Shown: one piece after another, positions 1-9,389 of the stretch
How the letters are laid out: each line of letters begins with the position of its first letter
How positions within the stretch are numbered: position 1 is the first letter of the stretch
Source: Commensalibacter oyaizuii
GTDB lineage: Bacteria; Pseudomonadota; Alphaproteobacteria; Acetobacterales; Acetobacteraceae
NCBI RefSeq assembly: GCF_029953265.1
Contig: NZ_JASBAO010000001.1
Coordinates: forward strand, 1,502,001 to 1,566,000
Direction: 5' to 3'
Length of the DNA stretch: 64,000 bases
Notes under the pieces: generated by a model
What the model saw: the letters and a program-made list of their open reading frames with translations, nothing else
Databases searched by the model: none
What the model was told of the DNA's origin: nothing
Made by a program: the position numbers and the translations under genes

Positions 1-175
1 ATGCCCCACGTGCATCTTTTAACACCACCGCCTGACTATCGTTCATCGCAGCAAAAATCTCTGAAAATGAAGGATCGACACTATTGGGATCCTCTACCCA
101 TTGGGCATATAAATCTGCAAGATATGCGATATTAGATCCACTAAATGCACTGGCAATTTGATCAGCAATCGCCAT
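1..175 (-). CDS. sucA: 2-oxoglutarate dehydrogenase E1 component, N-terminal part (runs off the window)
   Basis: Only the first 58 codons lie in the window. The reading frame starts at ATG 175 with a GAGGGG ribosome site seven bases upstream. The peptide contains SGSNIAYLADLYAQWVEDP followed by SVDPSFSEIFAAM, the conserved N-terminal helix of SucA-type thiamine-diphosphate E1 subunits that helps dock E1 to E2/E3. The enzyme decarboxylates 2-oxoglutarate in the TCA cycle. The catalytic domains lie outside the window. It follows zapE on the same strand after a 140-base gap, so it may have its own promoter. The N-terminal motif is specific, so the call is firm despite the truncation. Confidence 0.9.
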   Translation of the reverse strand, partial: MAIADQIASAFSGSNIAYLADLYAQWVEDPNSVDPSFSEIFAAMNDSQAVVLKDARGA

Positions 176-315
176 AACTTTTCCCCTCAAATAATTTAAG
201 AACTTCAGTATCTGTCACAGTTCAGAATACTTACTTATATACCAATACCCCTAAAAACAAACTTCACAATTTTTTTAACAAAAACTGCTTCACTTCCATC
301 GCAAAGACAGTATCG

Positions 316-1425
316 TTAAGAGTTCCCCCAACTTTGACTTTGCATTTCATTTAGGCGAGAAATCGTACGTTCGAAAAAGGCCCTACGATCCTCTTTTCGG
401 TAAATATGTTCGCAATCTGCCGCTGCAGAAACGTATAACTTAGTATGTTGTTCATATAATACATCAATCAACATCGTAAAACGTTCAATAGCGTTCACAT
501 TTTCAGGATTAAACATGGGAATATTGTCAATAATAAGGACTTTGAAACGTTGTGCCAGTGCCAAATAGTCCCCAACACCCAAAACAACATCACAAAGTTG
601 TTCAAACGAAAATCGTGCAACATCGCCTGCTGCTTTTGTAACAACAAACGAACGTCCCATTACTGTCAATGTTTCTTCTTTGATAGGTTTGCCATGGGAT
701 TCACGCAAAAAAATATGGTCCAACTTTGCTGTATTTTCATCATTGCAAGGAATCAACCATCGTTGTTCGTCCCCCGCCCTGCCCAAACGATAATCCTGTG
801 CTGCATTTAGCTCAACTTCGACCAGATTTTGTTGTAGAACCTTAATAAAAGGTTTAAAGGCGTCCGCCCCAGGTCGATTTTGAAAAAGTTGCGAAAGTTT
901 CACATTTGATGTCGCAACAACGACAACCCCCAAAGTAAATAAGTTTTCGAACAAACGGCCTAATAAAACCGCATCAGCAATATCGTTAACTTGAAATTCA
1001 TCAAAACATAATAGCCACGCTTTTTGAGCCAATTCTTTGGCTAAATCTGGAATAGGATCACCCCCTTTAGGAGATTGTTGTTTTAACACATGAAATTTCT
1101 TATATGTTTCCTGCATAAATACATGAAAATGGGTGCGTAATTTATGCTGTACCGACGTTTGTTCGTAAAACAAATCCATCAACATGGATTTTCCCCGTCC
1201 TACTGAACCAACAAGATAAATGCCTTTGGGGCTGGGGACAGGTTTTTGCCATAAACTTTTTAGAGATCCAAATAAGCCAGAATTACTGGTATGCACAGCA
1301 GGTTGATATATATTAAGCTCTTTACATAATTGATCAAATAATAATACAACCCGTTCTTGTGCCTCGTCATGTTTTAACACTCCGTCACGTACTCTTTGTT
1401 GGTAAACAGCACTTGGCCAGTTCAT
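316..1425 (-). CDS. zapE: AFG1/ZapE family cell-division ATPase
   Basis: 369-aa P-loop ATPase of the AFG1/ZapE family (usual length 350-400). Walker A is GSVGRGKS at residues 73-80 and Walker B is LLCFDEF at 138-144, followed by the family-typical QVNDIADAVLL. In E. coli ZapE acts on Z-rings during stress; the mitochondrial relative Afg1/LACE1 is linked to turnover of respiratory-chain proteins. The protein is predicted to be cytosolic or peripheral at the membrane. It lies just upstream of sucA on the same strand. The start at ATG 1425 is followed directly by a well-conserved N-terminus. Family assignment is firm; the cellular role in this organism is inferred. Confidence 0.9.
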   Translation of the reverse strand: MNWPSAVYQQRVRDGVLKHDEAQERVVLLFDQLCKELNIYQPAVHTSNSGLFGSLKSLWQKPVPSPKGIYLVGSVGRGKSMLMDLFYEQTSVQHKLRTHFHVFMQETYKKFHVLKQQSPKGGDPIPDLAKELAQKAWLLCFDEFQVNDIADAVLLGRLFENLFTLGVVVVATSNVKLSQLFQNRPGADAFKPFIKVLQQNLVEVELNAAQDYRLGRAGDEQRWLIPCNDENTAKLDHIFLRESHGKPIKEETLTVMGRSFVVTKAAGDVARFSFEQLCDVVLGVGDYLALAQRFKVLIIDNIPMFNPENVNAIERFTMLIDVLYEQHTKLYVSAAADCEHIYRKEDRRAFFERTISRLNEMQSQSWGNS

Positions 1426-1656
1426 GAAATAACTCTTCCTATTTGTTCAAAATAAACCATTCCCCTCCTTTTAAAAGGATCACAAAAAATTCCTAGTGTT
1501 TTTGACGGATATTTTACGCATCTCTTGTAATTGTGATCAATTTTACAGAATTTCGTCATCCCACATTTACATACGCGAAGAAAACAGTAGAATATTTACC
1601 TAGATATTAACTATTTTACTTTATTTAAATAAAGATTACTTCAAGGATTAAGAACT

Positions 1657-2679
1657 ATGGGTTATCGCGTAGCCGTTATGGGTGCCACTGGGGCCGTCGG
1701 CAGAGAAATTTTGAAAATTCTTGCTGAGCGGGATTTTCCAATTGATGATATTGCAGCTTTGGCCTCTCCCCGCTCTGCGGGGAAAGAAATTTCTTTTGGT
1801 GATAAAAAAGTTCTTAAGATTCAAAACCTTGAAACGTTCGATTTCAACGGATGGGATATCGTTTTATCTTCTGCTGGTGCTGCTGTCTCTGCAACTTATG
1901 CGCCCAAAGCAGCAGAAGCAGGCTGTTTTGTGGTTGATAATACCTCTTACTTCCGCATGGAGCCTGACGTACCGTTGGTTGTACCAGAGGTAAACCCTAC
2001 AGATTTAACCAAAGCGAAACGCCGAATTATTGCGAATCCGAATTGCTCTACCATTCAAATGGTTGTGGCTTTGAAACCATTACATGAGCTTTTTAAAATT
2101 AAAAGAGTCGTAGTTGCCACCTATCAAGCAACCGGTGGGGCAGGCAAAAAAGGGATGGACGAGCTGTATAACCAGACGAAATCTTCGCTGATTGGTGAAA
2201 GCATTACCCGCGGAAACTTTACCAAACAAATTGCTTTTAACTGTATTCCTCATATTGATAAATTCATGGAAGACGGTTTCACCAAAGAAGAATGGAAAAT
2301 GACGGTCGAAACCAAGAAAATTCTAGACCCTGATATCCAAGTTGTTGCAACCTGTGTACGCGTTCCGGTCTTTATTGGACATGGTGAAGCCATTACCATT
2401 GAATGTGAGCGTCCTGTTGACTTAGAAAAAGCAAGGAATGCACTGCGTAATGCAGAAGGTGTTATTTTATATGATGAACGCCAAGATGAAGGATATGTCA
2501 CTCAAATTGAAGCTGCAGGAGAAGATGCATCTTACGTTTCCAGACTGCGCATTGACCCCACCGTTCCAAATGGATTGGCACTATGGTGCGTTTCTGATAA
2601 CCTCCGCAAAGGGGCAGCTCTGAACACAGTACAAATTGCTGAATCTTTAATTGAACAAAATATTATCGCTGGCAAATAA
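1657..2679 (+). CDS. asd: aspartate-semialdehyde dehydrogenase
   Basis: 340-aa enzyme converting L-aspartyl-4-phosphate and NADPH to aspartate semialdehyde, the branch point to lysine/diaminopimelate, threonine and methionine. The N-terminal dinucleotide fold has GATGAVG at residues 9-15. The catalytic cysteine is Cys130 in NPNCST, and ATYQATGGAGKKG and RVPVFIGHGEA carry other conserved active-site residues. The length is normal. Start ATG 1657 follows an AAGGA box (TCAAGGATTAAGAACT). It is transcribed away from zapE across a 230-base divergent spacer and is followed at once by a strong hairpin terminator, so it looks monocistronic. Confidence 0.97.
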   Translation: MGYRVAVMGATGAVGREILKILAERDFPIDDIAALASPRSAGKEISFGDKKVLKIQNLETFDFNGWDIVLSSAGAAVSATYAPKAAEAGCFVVDNTSYFRMEPDVPLVVPEVNPTDLTKAKRRIIANPNCSTIQMVVALKPLHELFKIKRVVVATYQATGGAGKKGMDELYNQTKSSLIGESITRGNFTKQIAFNCIPHIDKFMEDGFTKEEWKMTVETKKILDPDIQVVATCVRVPVFIGHGEAITIECERPVDLEKARNALRNAEGVILYDERQDEGYVTQIEAAGEDASYVSRLRIDPTVPNGLALWCVSDNLRKGAALNTVQIAESLIEQNIIAGK

Positions 2680-2697
2680 ATCTATATTGCACACCTA

Positions 2698-2730
2698 AAC
2701 AAAAAAGCGAGTTAACCTTGCTTTTTTGTT
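2698..2730 (+). terminator. Rho-independent terminator after asd
   Basis: A perfect 11-bp inverted repeat, AACAAAAAAGC (2698-2708) and GCTTTTTTGTT (2720-2730), encloses an 11-base loop and carries its own T-run. It lies 18 bases after the asd stop codon. Confidence 0.85.
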
Positions 2731-3125
2731 TTCCAAATTAGACTTTTGGCTATCTGCAACGCCCCATTGTTAGATTGGTTCATTACAAAACAAGCTGCCC
2801 CTTCCACTTAACCAATAAAAACTTTGATTATATAGTTTCTATGGAACTTAAAATGTTCTCTACGTAGTCTTGTAATGCCCTACGAGATAATAAATCCCCT
2901 AAAAAATTTAATATGTATATCTTATCATTAAGTAAACTTGTTACGTAAAAACATAATAATTGCCATTTAGGATCAAGACAGTATCAGCAATTTTGCCGTC
3001 TATACAAACCGAGACATTCTGAAAATCATAATAAATTGACTAGACCAATCTAATTAGCGGGTATAGGTTAATTTAAGACAAATTCATCGGCACAAGGCCG
3101 AAAAATGATACATTAGGAAATGATT
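2731..3125. other. Spacer between asd and sdhC, no gene seen
   Basis: About 390 AT-rich bases without a convincing ORF or RNA. It must contain the promoter of the sdhCDAB operon. I see no clear -35/-10 pair or operator that I would defend. The sdhC ribosome site AGGA is at 3115-3118. Confidence 0.5.
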
Positions 3126-3578
3126 ATGTCGGATATACGAGACACTTTTTATGTCGGTCATAAAAGTGATGGCACTCTAAAAAAACGCCCCATGTCACCC
3201 CATTTACAAGTTTATAAGCCCGTTCCTTCAATGGCTTTATCCATTTTAAACCGCATTACAGGAGCGGCCCTTTCTGGGGGTAGCACATTAATGGTTGCGT
3301 GGTTGGCCTCAGCAGCAAAAGGGCCAAAACCTTTTAAAACTGTACAAAAAGTAACGGGCAGTTTTATGGGACAAATTATTTTATTTGGGTTTTCAGTGTC
3401 ATTTTTTCTGCATTTAATCAGAGGGATACGTCATCTGATTTGGGATGCAACAGGTCAACGATTGGACAAAGAAACCATCAACAAAGATAGTAAAACCGAT
3501 ATTGTAACGATTTCAGCGCTGACCTTGGGACTATGGACAATTATAATTGGTAAACGATTAAGAAAGAAAAGAAAATAA
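3126..3578 (+). CDS. sdhC: succinate dehydrogenase cytochrome b556 subunit
   Basis: Membrane anchor of succinate dehydrogenase (complex II), 150 aa. It shows RPMSPHLQVYKP near the N-terminus, SILNRITG, then transmembrane helices. HLIRGIRHLIWDATG carries the histidine expected to ligate heme b. ATG 3120 is two codons upstream in frame, but the AGGA box at 3115-3118 sits only one base from it and seven from ATG 3126, so 3126 is the better start. First gene of sdhCDAB, with about 85 bases to sdhD. Family and context leave little doubt. Confidence 0.95.
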   Translation: MSDIRDTFYVGHKSDGTLKKRPMSPHLQVYKPVPSMALSILNRITGAALSGGSTLMVAWLASAAKGPKPFKTVQKVTGSFMGQIILFGFSVSFFLHLIRGIRHLIWDATGQRLDKETINKDSKTDIVTISALTLGLWTIIIGKRLRKKRK

Positions 3579-3662
3579 AAATTCTATCAAATACAAACGG
3601 CTATTTCCGTTTTGTAATTCTTTTCATCCCTACATCTTTCTAATTATTCAGGACAAATTACA

Positions 3663-4079
3663 GTGACAAAATTCTCAGATTCTGAACATCCTACTATTTT
3701 ACGCTCTCACCTTGGGCGCATGCGTCAATTGGGTGCTGGACATAACATATTCGAACACTGGTGGACGGAACGTGTTTCTGCTGCAGGTATGGCACCTTTA
3801 TCCATTTGGTTTGTCATTCAAATGTTACGCCTAGCAGATGCTGAACACCAAGAAGTCGTGGATTGGACCAGAAAACCCGTAAATAGTGTTCTATTGCTCT
3901 CATTAGTAATCTTAACTTTTTACCATATGCGATTGGGATTGCAGGTCATTTCCAACGACTATTCTCGGGGTCGCAATCGATTGATTATCAATTTCTGTAT
4001 CAAAGCGGGCAGTCTCTTCATGGGATTATTAGCAGTTACATCAATATTAAAATTGGCACTTGCCCCTTCAAAAAAATAA
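3663..4079 (+). CDS. sdhD: succinate dehydrogenase hydrophobic membrane anchor subunit
   Basis: 138-aa SdhD. It starts with GTG at 3663 (MTKFSDSEHP), with an AGGA box about nine bases upstream. Conserved features are HWWTERVSAAGMAPLSIWF in the first part and YHMRLGLQVISNDY, which carries the heme-ligating His and the Asp-Tyr pair near the quinone site. Three membrane helices are predicted. It works with SdhC to anchor SdhAB to the inner membrane and reduce ubiquinone. It lies between sdhC and sdhA in the operon. Confidence 0.94.
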   Translation: MTKFSDSEHPTILRSHLGRMRQLGAGHNIFEHWWTERVSAAGMAPLSIWFVIQMLRLADAEHQEVVDWTRKPVNSVLLLSLVILTFYHMRLGLQVISNDYSRGRNRLIINFCIKAGSLFMGLLAVTSILKLALAPSKK

Positions 4080-4107
4080 AAATACAAGAAACAGGATATA
4101 TTAAATA

Positions 4108-5919
4108 ATGAGTACAATGACCTTACCTACACAACGCAGTTATCGCGTTGTTGACCATGCTTATGATGTTATTGTTGTGGGGGCTGGTGGTTCTGGTCTA
4201 CGCGCAACTTTGGGAATGGGGGCAGCAGGTCTACGCACAGCCTGTATTACCAAAGTTTTTCCAACACGCAGTCATACCACTGCGGCTCAAGGGGGTATTG
4301 CTGCCTCTTTAGGCAATATGGCCGAAGATCACTGGCAATGGCATATGTATGATACCGTCAAGGGATCAGATTGGCTAGGCGATCAAGATGCAATTGAATA
4401 TTTATGTCGCGAGGCTGTTCCCGCCGTCTATGAATTAGAACATCTGGGGGTTCCTTTTACCCGCACCGAAGATGGCAAAATCTATCAACGACCCTTTGGT
4501 GGGCATATGCGTGATTTTGGTAAGGAACCTGTTCAACGTGCCTGTGCTGCGGCCGACCGAACAGGACATGCCATATTACACACCTTGTATCAACAAAGCT
4601 TGAAACACGATGTTGAATTCTTCATAGAATATTTTGCCATTGATTTAATTATGGACGAAGAAGGTGCATGTAAAGGGGTCATGGCGTGGTGTTTGGATGA
4701 TGGTACCATGCATCGTTTCCGCGCAAACCTAGTTGTCTTAGCCACAGGTGGTTATGGACGTACTTTTCAATCCTGTACTTCTGCCCACACTTGTACGGGG
4801 GACGGAAATGCCATGGCCATGCGTGCAGGCATTCCAACCCAAGATATGGAATTTGTACAATTCCATCCAACAGGAATCTTCCCTGCTGGATGTCTATTGA
4901 CGGAAGGATGTCGTGGCGAAGGCGGATATCTGACCAACGGTGAAGGCGAACGTTTCATGGAACGTTATGCCCCCCATGCCAAAGATCTTGCTTCTCGCGA
5001 CGTGGTATCGCGTGCTATGATTGTTGAAATTAACGAAGGACGTGGCTGTGGTCCTAAAAAAGACCATATTATGCTTCATCTGGAACATCTAGGCGCAGAT
5101 ATCTTGCACGAACGTTTACCCAGTATCGTTGAAACATCACGCGTGTTTGCAGGGGTTGATGTAACCAAAGAACCAGTTCCTGTTTTACCGACTGTACACT
5201 ATAATATGGGTGGTATTCCAACCAACATTCATGCCGAAGTTATCCGTCCAACCAAAGATAATCCAGATGCAACCGTTCCAGGCCTAATGGCTGTTGGCGA
5301 GGCTGCATGCGTTTCAGTCCACGGTGCTAATCGTTTGGGTACAAATTCTTTGCTTGATCTAATTGTCTTTGGACGTGCTGCAGCACTAAGAGCCAAAGAA
5401 ATTATAAAGCCCAATTCTCCTATTGCACCGCTACCTAAAAATGCCGGAGAATCAGCATTGGCACGTCTAGATGCCCTTAGATATGCCAATGGAAAAACCA
5501 GAGTATCAGAGATGAGAGATACTCTACAACGCACCATGCAACGCCACGCATCTGTGTTTCGCAATAATCAAAACCTAAAAGACGGGGTGGATAAAATTAA
5601 AAATATCTGGTCTGGACTGTCAGATATTTCTGTTTCAGATCAATCTTTGATTTGGAACACAGATTTAATGGAGGCCCTAGAATTCGAAAACCTACTTGCC
5701 AATGGTACAGTAACCATGGTCAGCGCAGAAGCCCGTAAAGAAAGTCGTGGTGCCCACGCACATGACGATTATCCAGACCGTGATGACAAAGACTGGTTAA
5801 AACACACTGTGTCCTTCCTTAATGAAAAAGGAGATGTTTCTTTAGAATATCGTCCTGTTCACATGAAAACATTAACAGACGAAGTTCAGGTTTTCCCACC
5901 CAAAAAGCGGGTATATTAA
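4108..5919 (+). CDS. sdhA: succinate dehydrogenase flavoprotein subunit
   Basis: 603-aa catalytic subunit oxidising succinate to fumarate. The FAD-binding GAGGSG lies at residues 25-30. His56 in FPTRSH is the residue that covalently carries FAD, followed by [14 protein letters not shown]. The substrate and FAD end is marked by [18 protein letters not shown], and the C-terminal [13 protein letters not shown] segment is normal. Full length for alphaproteobacterial SdhA. The start at 4108 gives the standard N-terminal extension. Third gene of sdhCDAB, 20 bases before sdhB. Confidence 0.98.
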   Translation: MSTMTLPTQRSYRVVDHAYDVIVVGAGGSGLRATLGMGAAGLRTACITKVFPTRSHTTAAQGGIAASLGNMAEDHWQWHMYDTVKGSDWLGDQDAIEYLCREAVPAVYELEHLGVPFTRTEDGKIYQRPFGGHMRDFGKEPVQRACAAADRTGHAILHTLYQQSLKHDVEFFIEYFAIDLIMDEEGACKGVMAWCLDDGTMHRFRANLVVLATGGYGRTFQSCTSAHTCTGDGNAMAMRAGIPTQDMEFVQFHPTGIFPAGCLLTEGCRGEGGYLTNGEGERFMERYAPHAKDLASRDVVSRAMIVEINEGRGCGPKKDHIMLHLEHLGADILHERLPSIVETSRVFAGVDVTKEPVPVLPTVHYNMGGIPTNIHAEVIRPTKDNPDATVPGLMAVGEAACVSVHGANRLGTNSLLDLIVFGRAAALRAKEIIKPNSPIAPLPKNAGESALARLDALRYANGKTRVSEMRDTLQRTMQRHASVFRNNQNLKDGVDKIKNIWSGLSDISVSDQSLIWNTDLMEALEFENLLANGTVTMVSAEARKESRGAHAHDDYPDRDDKDWLKHTVSFLNEKGDVSLEYRPVHMKTLTDEVQVFPPKKRVY

Positions 5920-5939
5920 GTTAAGAAAGGCAATAATCC

Positions 5940-6722
5940 ATGGTTGAATTTAAATTACCCAAGAATAGTGAAGTTGGGATAGGAAAAACTTTTCATGCCT
6001 CTCCTAATGCTAAAAACGTCAAGCGCTTTAAAATTTATCGTTGGAACCCCGATGATGATCGTAATCCCGTCATTGATACCTATGAAATCGATCTAGATGA
6101 AGTAGGGCCAATGGTATTAGATGCATTGATCTATATTAAAAACGAAATTGATCCGACACTTTCCTTTCGTCGTTCCTGTCGCGAGGGGGTCTGTGGATCC
6201 TGTGCAATGAATATAGATGGTCATAATACCTTAGCTTGCCTAAAATATATTAGTGAAATCGATTCAGATGTGCCAATTTATCCATTGCCACATATGCCTG
6301 TCGTGAAAGATTTAATCCCAGACCTAAGCGGCCCCTATGCACAATTGCGCGAGATTGAGCCCTGGCTGAAATCTGATACACCACCACCACCTGATAAAGA
6401 ACGTCCGCAAAGTATTGAAGAACGTAAAAAATTAGATGGGCTTTACGAATGTATCCTGTGCTTTTGTTGTTCAACGTCTTGTCCCTCTTATTGGTGGAAT
6501 GGTGATCAATATTTAGGTCCAGCAGTTTTATTAGCTGCAATGCGATGGGTATCGGATAGTCGTGACGAATATGCTGGTGAACGCCTCAGTGAATTAGAAG
6601 ATTCTATGCGTCTGTATGCTTGTCGCACTATTATGAATTGCACTCAAACCTGCCCAAAAGGATTAAATCCTGCCCAAGCAATTGCTGAATTAAAACGCTT
6701 ACAGGTTGAACGAAAAGCATAA
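5940..6722 (+). CDS. sdhB: succinate dehydrogenase iron-sulfur subunit
   Basis: 260-aa electron-transfer subunit. The [2Fe-2S] ligands are Cys80, 85, 88 and 100 in the [11 protein letters not shown]...C pattern. The [4Fe-4S]/[3Fe-4S] ligands lie in [16 protein letters not shown] (about residues 171-186) and [17 protein letters not shown] near the C-terminus. All cluster cysteines are present. It passes electrons from SdhA to quinone in SdhCD. Last core gene of the operon; the phosphatase-like gene follows after 21 bases and may be co-transcribed. Confidence 0.98.
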   Translation: MVEFKLPKNSEVGIGKTFHASPNAKNVKRFKIYRWNPDDDRNPVIDTYEIDLDEVGPMVLDALIYIKNEIDPTLSFRRSCREGVCGSCAMNIDGHNTLACLKYISEIDSDVPIYPLPHMPVVKDLIPDLSGPYAQLREIEPWLKSDTPPPPDKERPQSIEERKKLDGLYECILCFCCSTSCPSYWWNGDQYLGPAVLLAAMRWVSDSRDEYAGERLSELEDSMRLYACRTIMNCTQTCPKGLNPAQAIAELKRLQVERKA

Positions 6723-6743
6723 TTCAGATAATAAGAATGGATC

Positions 6744-7421
6744 ATGAGCAAAAAAATACCCTTTGATCCATCCCTATCCAACCGTTATGAATATTTTAAA
6801 GCATGGATTGATAGTCTATTTATCGACCATGCTATTTTTCGTCTAGTGTGGTCTAATTTCCATGCTGTTATTCCTAAGAAAATCTATCGCTGTAATCACC
6901 CAACCCCAGCTCGTTTAACCCGTCTGAAAACAAAGTATAGACTTAAAACTATAATTAACTTGCGTGGACACCGTGACTGCGGATCTGACGCTTTATCACG
7001 AACACAAGCAAAGTCTTTGGGCTTGATCTATATCGATATGCCTTTCGAAAGTCGTGGCGCCCCCCACAAAGACCGCATTCTAAAACTTGCGGATATTTAT
7101 CCTACTCTAGAATTTCCGATTTTAATTCATTGTAAATCCGGTGCTGATAGAGCGGGATTGGTCGCAGCTTTACTTGTATTACTAGAAAATGGTAAAATAG
7201 AACAAGCCATGCAACAATTATCTTGGCGGTATGGACACTTCAAGCATTCAAAGACAGGTATTTTAGACGCATTTTTAGTCCACTATTATCAAGAAACGTA
7301 TAACAAAGTTTCTTTCTTAGACTGGGTTAGAAATGATTACGATGAGAATGTACTAAGACAAAGCTTTAAAAGCAAAGCTTTGTCATCTTTTATAACAGAT
7401 ACTATTCTCCATCGAGAATAA
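6744..7421 (+). CDS. dual-specificity/tyrosine phosphatase-like protein
   Basis: 225-aa soluble protein with the cysteine-phosphatase signature HCKSGADRAG: nucleophile Cys130 and Arg136 in a CX5R loop. INLRGHRDCG precedes it, as in bacterial DSP/PTP folds that act on phosphotyrosine, inositol phosphates or lipid phosphates. The general acid is not obvious to me. It is 21 bases downstream of sdhB on the same strand, so it could be read from the sdh promoter. It ends three bases from the convergent XRE regulator. The substrate cannot be told from sequence. Confidence 0.8.
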   Translation: MSKKIPFDPSLSNRYEYFKAWIDSLFIDHAIFRLVWSNFHAVIPKKIYRCNHPTPARLTRLKTKYRLKTIINLRGHRDCGSDALSRTQAKSLGLIYIDMPFESRGAPHKDRILKLADIYPTLEFPILIHCKSGADRAGLVAALLVLLENGKIEQAMQQLSWRYGHFKHSKTGILDAFLVHYYQETYNKVSFLDWVRNDYDENVLRQSFKSKALSSFITDTILHRE

Positions 7422-7424
7422 ATA

Positions 7425-7931
7425 TTACCGACTTTCGCCCATAACTTTAATCAAATGCAATAATTTTTGACGAACAGCATCGTCCTTAATACTGTAATAA
7501 GCTTTCAATAAATTAGCTGTTTCTTTACTATTGATAACCTCAAAAACATCAGAGATTGAACCTTCTTCTTCCATCGAAGAAATTTGATCTTCTACAGCAT
7601 GTCCAATATCCTCGACAGCGGTTTGAGGCCCCGAAGATATCCCTTTTTCCACATATACGGGGTTTAATAACTCATCGAAAAAGAAATTAATTGGTACTTG
7701 CAGTACTTGCGCAATATCAAATAAACGCGAAGCACCAACCCTATTTGTTCCTTTTTCATATTTTTGAATTTGTTGAAAAGATAGACTTAATGCTAAAGCT
7801 AATTTTTCCTGAGAGTATCCTAACAAACGTCTTCTTAAACGAATGCGACTACCTACCCTTTTATCGATCAAATTTGGAATAGAGGCATCCTCTTTCAAGG
7901 AATGATCTAATTGAATTTTATTTGTTATCAT
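7425..7931 (-). CDS. XRE-family helix-turn-helix transcriptional regulator
   Basis: 168-aa protein with one N-terminal Cro/C1-type HTH at about residues 27-85 (VGSRIRLRRRLLGYSQEKLA, then SFQQIQKYEKGTNRVGASRL). The C-terminus is alpha-helical and ends in AVRQKLLHLIKVMGE. This layout resembles the family of short alphaproteobacterial XRE regulators that includes PraR-type proteins; the match is by recollection. It starts at ATG 7931 next to a 640-base AT-rich spacer. The target is unknown. Confidence 0.85.
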   Translation of the reverse strand: MITNKIQLDHSLKEDASIPNLIDKRVGSRIRLRRRLLGYSQEKLALALSLSFQQIQKYEKGTNRVGASRLFDIAQVLQVPINFFFDELLNPVYVEKGISSGPQTAVEDIGHAVEDQISSMEEEGSISDVFEVINSKETANLLKAYYSIKDDAVRQKLLHLIKVMGESR

Positions 7932-8572
7932 AAAGCCTATTTACTCTCATAACTAAAAACCGTTGTCAAACATGGTGCTTTTATTTTGTTCAAATAATAA
8001 TTTAACATTCATTCAAAATCGAGACAGGATACATAATAGTATAGCATCGATTTAAATATTAAAAATACAAAATGAAATTATTCTTTCTAATAATACAGAA
8101 TTAAACAGTATATTTTTTACATATTTACTTTCATGCCATCAATATTATACTATAAATTGTAATTTTTATTTAAATACAACCAAAAGTATGTTTTTTCAAT
8201 ATATTGTTTACTAATACAAATTAAAAAAAAAAAACGCAAGAAAATTATAACGCATAAATAATAAAATTATTTTTTATATATTATTCACTAATTTAATTAT
8301 TATTTAATGAAAAAAATAAGCAAATATTCTCAAAAAAAATCTTTCATAGTATAAAATTAAAGATCTCGATTTCAATGACTCTATAATACAAAAAAATTAT
8401 ACAAATTATAAAAAAAAAGGACTAATTTAGTCTATACATCTATGATTATCTTGAAAATAAAGTATGATACCTTTATCTCTATATAAAATATCTTATGACA
8501 TCCGTTCACGATTTCTGAAAGTTGTATAAGTTATATATAGAGTGACAGTCTAACCTAATTTTGGAATTAAAT
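7932..8572. other. Extremely AT-rich spacer between the XRE regulator and nadK
   Basis: About 640 bases, almost all A and T, with a 12-base A-run near 8223-8234 and no ORF I can support. A short palindrome, GACTAATTTAGTC, sits at 8419-8431, about 140 bases before nadK. The region must hold promoters for both divergent genes; nothing else is recognisable. Confidence 0.5.
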
Positions 8573-9361
8573 ATGTGGCCACCAATTAATCCACCCACAA
8601 AAATACATTTTGTATCTGTCAATTTACCAGACGCACTTCAATATAAACATGCACTTATAGAAAAATACGGGAACGCAGACATTAACGAAACAGAAGTCAT
8701 CATATGTATTGGTGGAGATGGCTTTATGCTGGAAACGTTACATAACTATATTAATTATAATATTCCCATATACAGCATCAATTTCGGTACAATCGGTTTT
8801 TTGACAAATCCTAAAATTCCCATTCATGAAGATTTGCCAATAATTTTACATAAAGCACAACCAACCCATCTACATCCCTTATCGATGACAGCAGAAACTG
8901 CCGACGGTAAGACACACACAGCCCTTGCTTTTAATGACATCTTTTTGTATCGCCAAACAAGGCAAGCCGCAAAAATTCAAATCATTACCAATAATAAAAT
9001 TAGATTACCCGAGCTTATTTGTGATGGCATAATCGTAGCAACACCAGCAGGATCAACAGCATATAATTTATCAGCACATGGTCCGATAGTACCGCTGAAT
9101 TCTGGATTATTACCTTTAACCCCAATTTGCCCTTTTCGCCCGAGGAGATGGCGAGGCGCTTTACTTCCATCAGATACCTCCATTCGTTTTTTAACAATAG
9201 AAGAGCAAAAACGACCCATAGCAGCGGTTGCCGACTTCACCGAAATCAGAGATGTCACAAATGTTTTTGTAAAAGAGAACCGCTCTATCACATCTTGGAT
9301 TTTATTTAATCCAGATCATGGTTTATCTGAACGAATTGTCGCAGAACAGTTCACTGATTGA
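8573..9361 (+). CDS. nadK: NAD kinase
   Basis: 262-aa enzyme making NADP from NAD and ATP or polyphosphate. It shows the diacylglycerol-kinase-like GGDGFML motif near residue 47, FNDIFLYR (the usual NE/ND pair) and CDGIIVATPAGSTAYNLSAHGP, the NAD-binding stretch. The frame also opens with TTG at 8561. A GGA box at 8563-8565 lies seven bases before ATG 8573, so the ATG is chosen. The length is typical for alphaproteobacterial PpnK. Convergent with the CtrA-like gene. Confidence 0.93.
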   Translation: MWPPINPPTKIHFVSVNLPDALQYKHALIEKYGNADINETEVIICIGGDGFMLETLHNYINYNIPIYSINFGTIGFLTNPKIPIHEDLPIILHKAQPTHLHPLSMTAETADGKTHTALAFNDIFLYRQTRQAAKIQIITNNKIRLPELICDGIIVATPAGSTAYNLSAHGPIVPLNSGLLPLTPICPFRPRRWRGALLPSDTSIRFLTIEEQKRPIAAVADFTEIRDVTNVFVKENRSITSWILFNPDHGLSERIVAEQFTD

Positions 9362-9389
9362 ACTTTGATTACAATACAATCATATAATC

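Noticed and set aside
8223-8234. Poly-A run as a terminator for the XRE regulator or nadK
   Set aside because: There is no stem beside it and it lies upstream of both genes, so it cannot terminate either.
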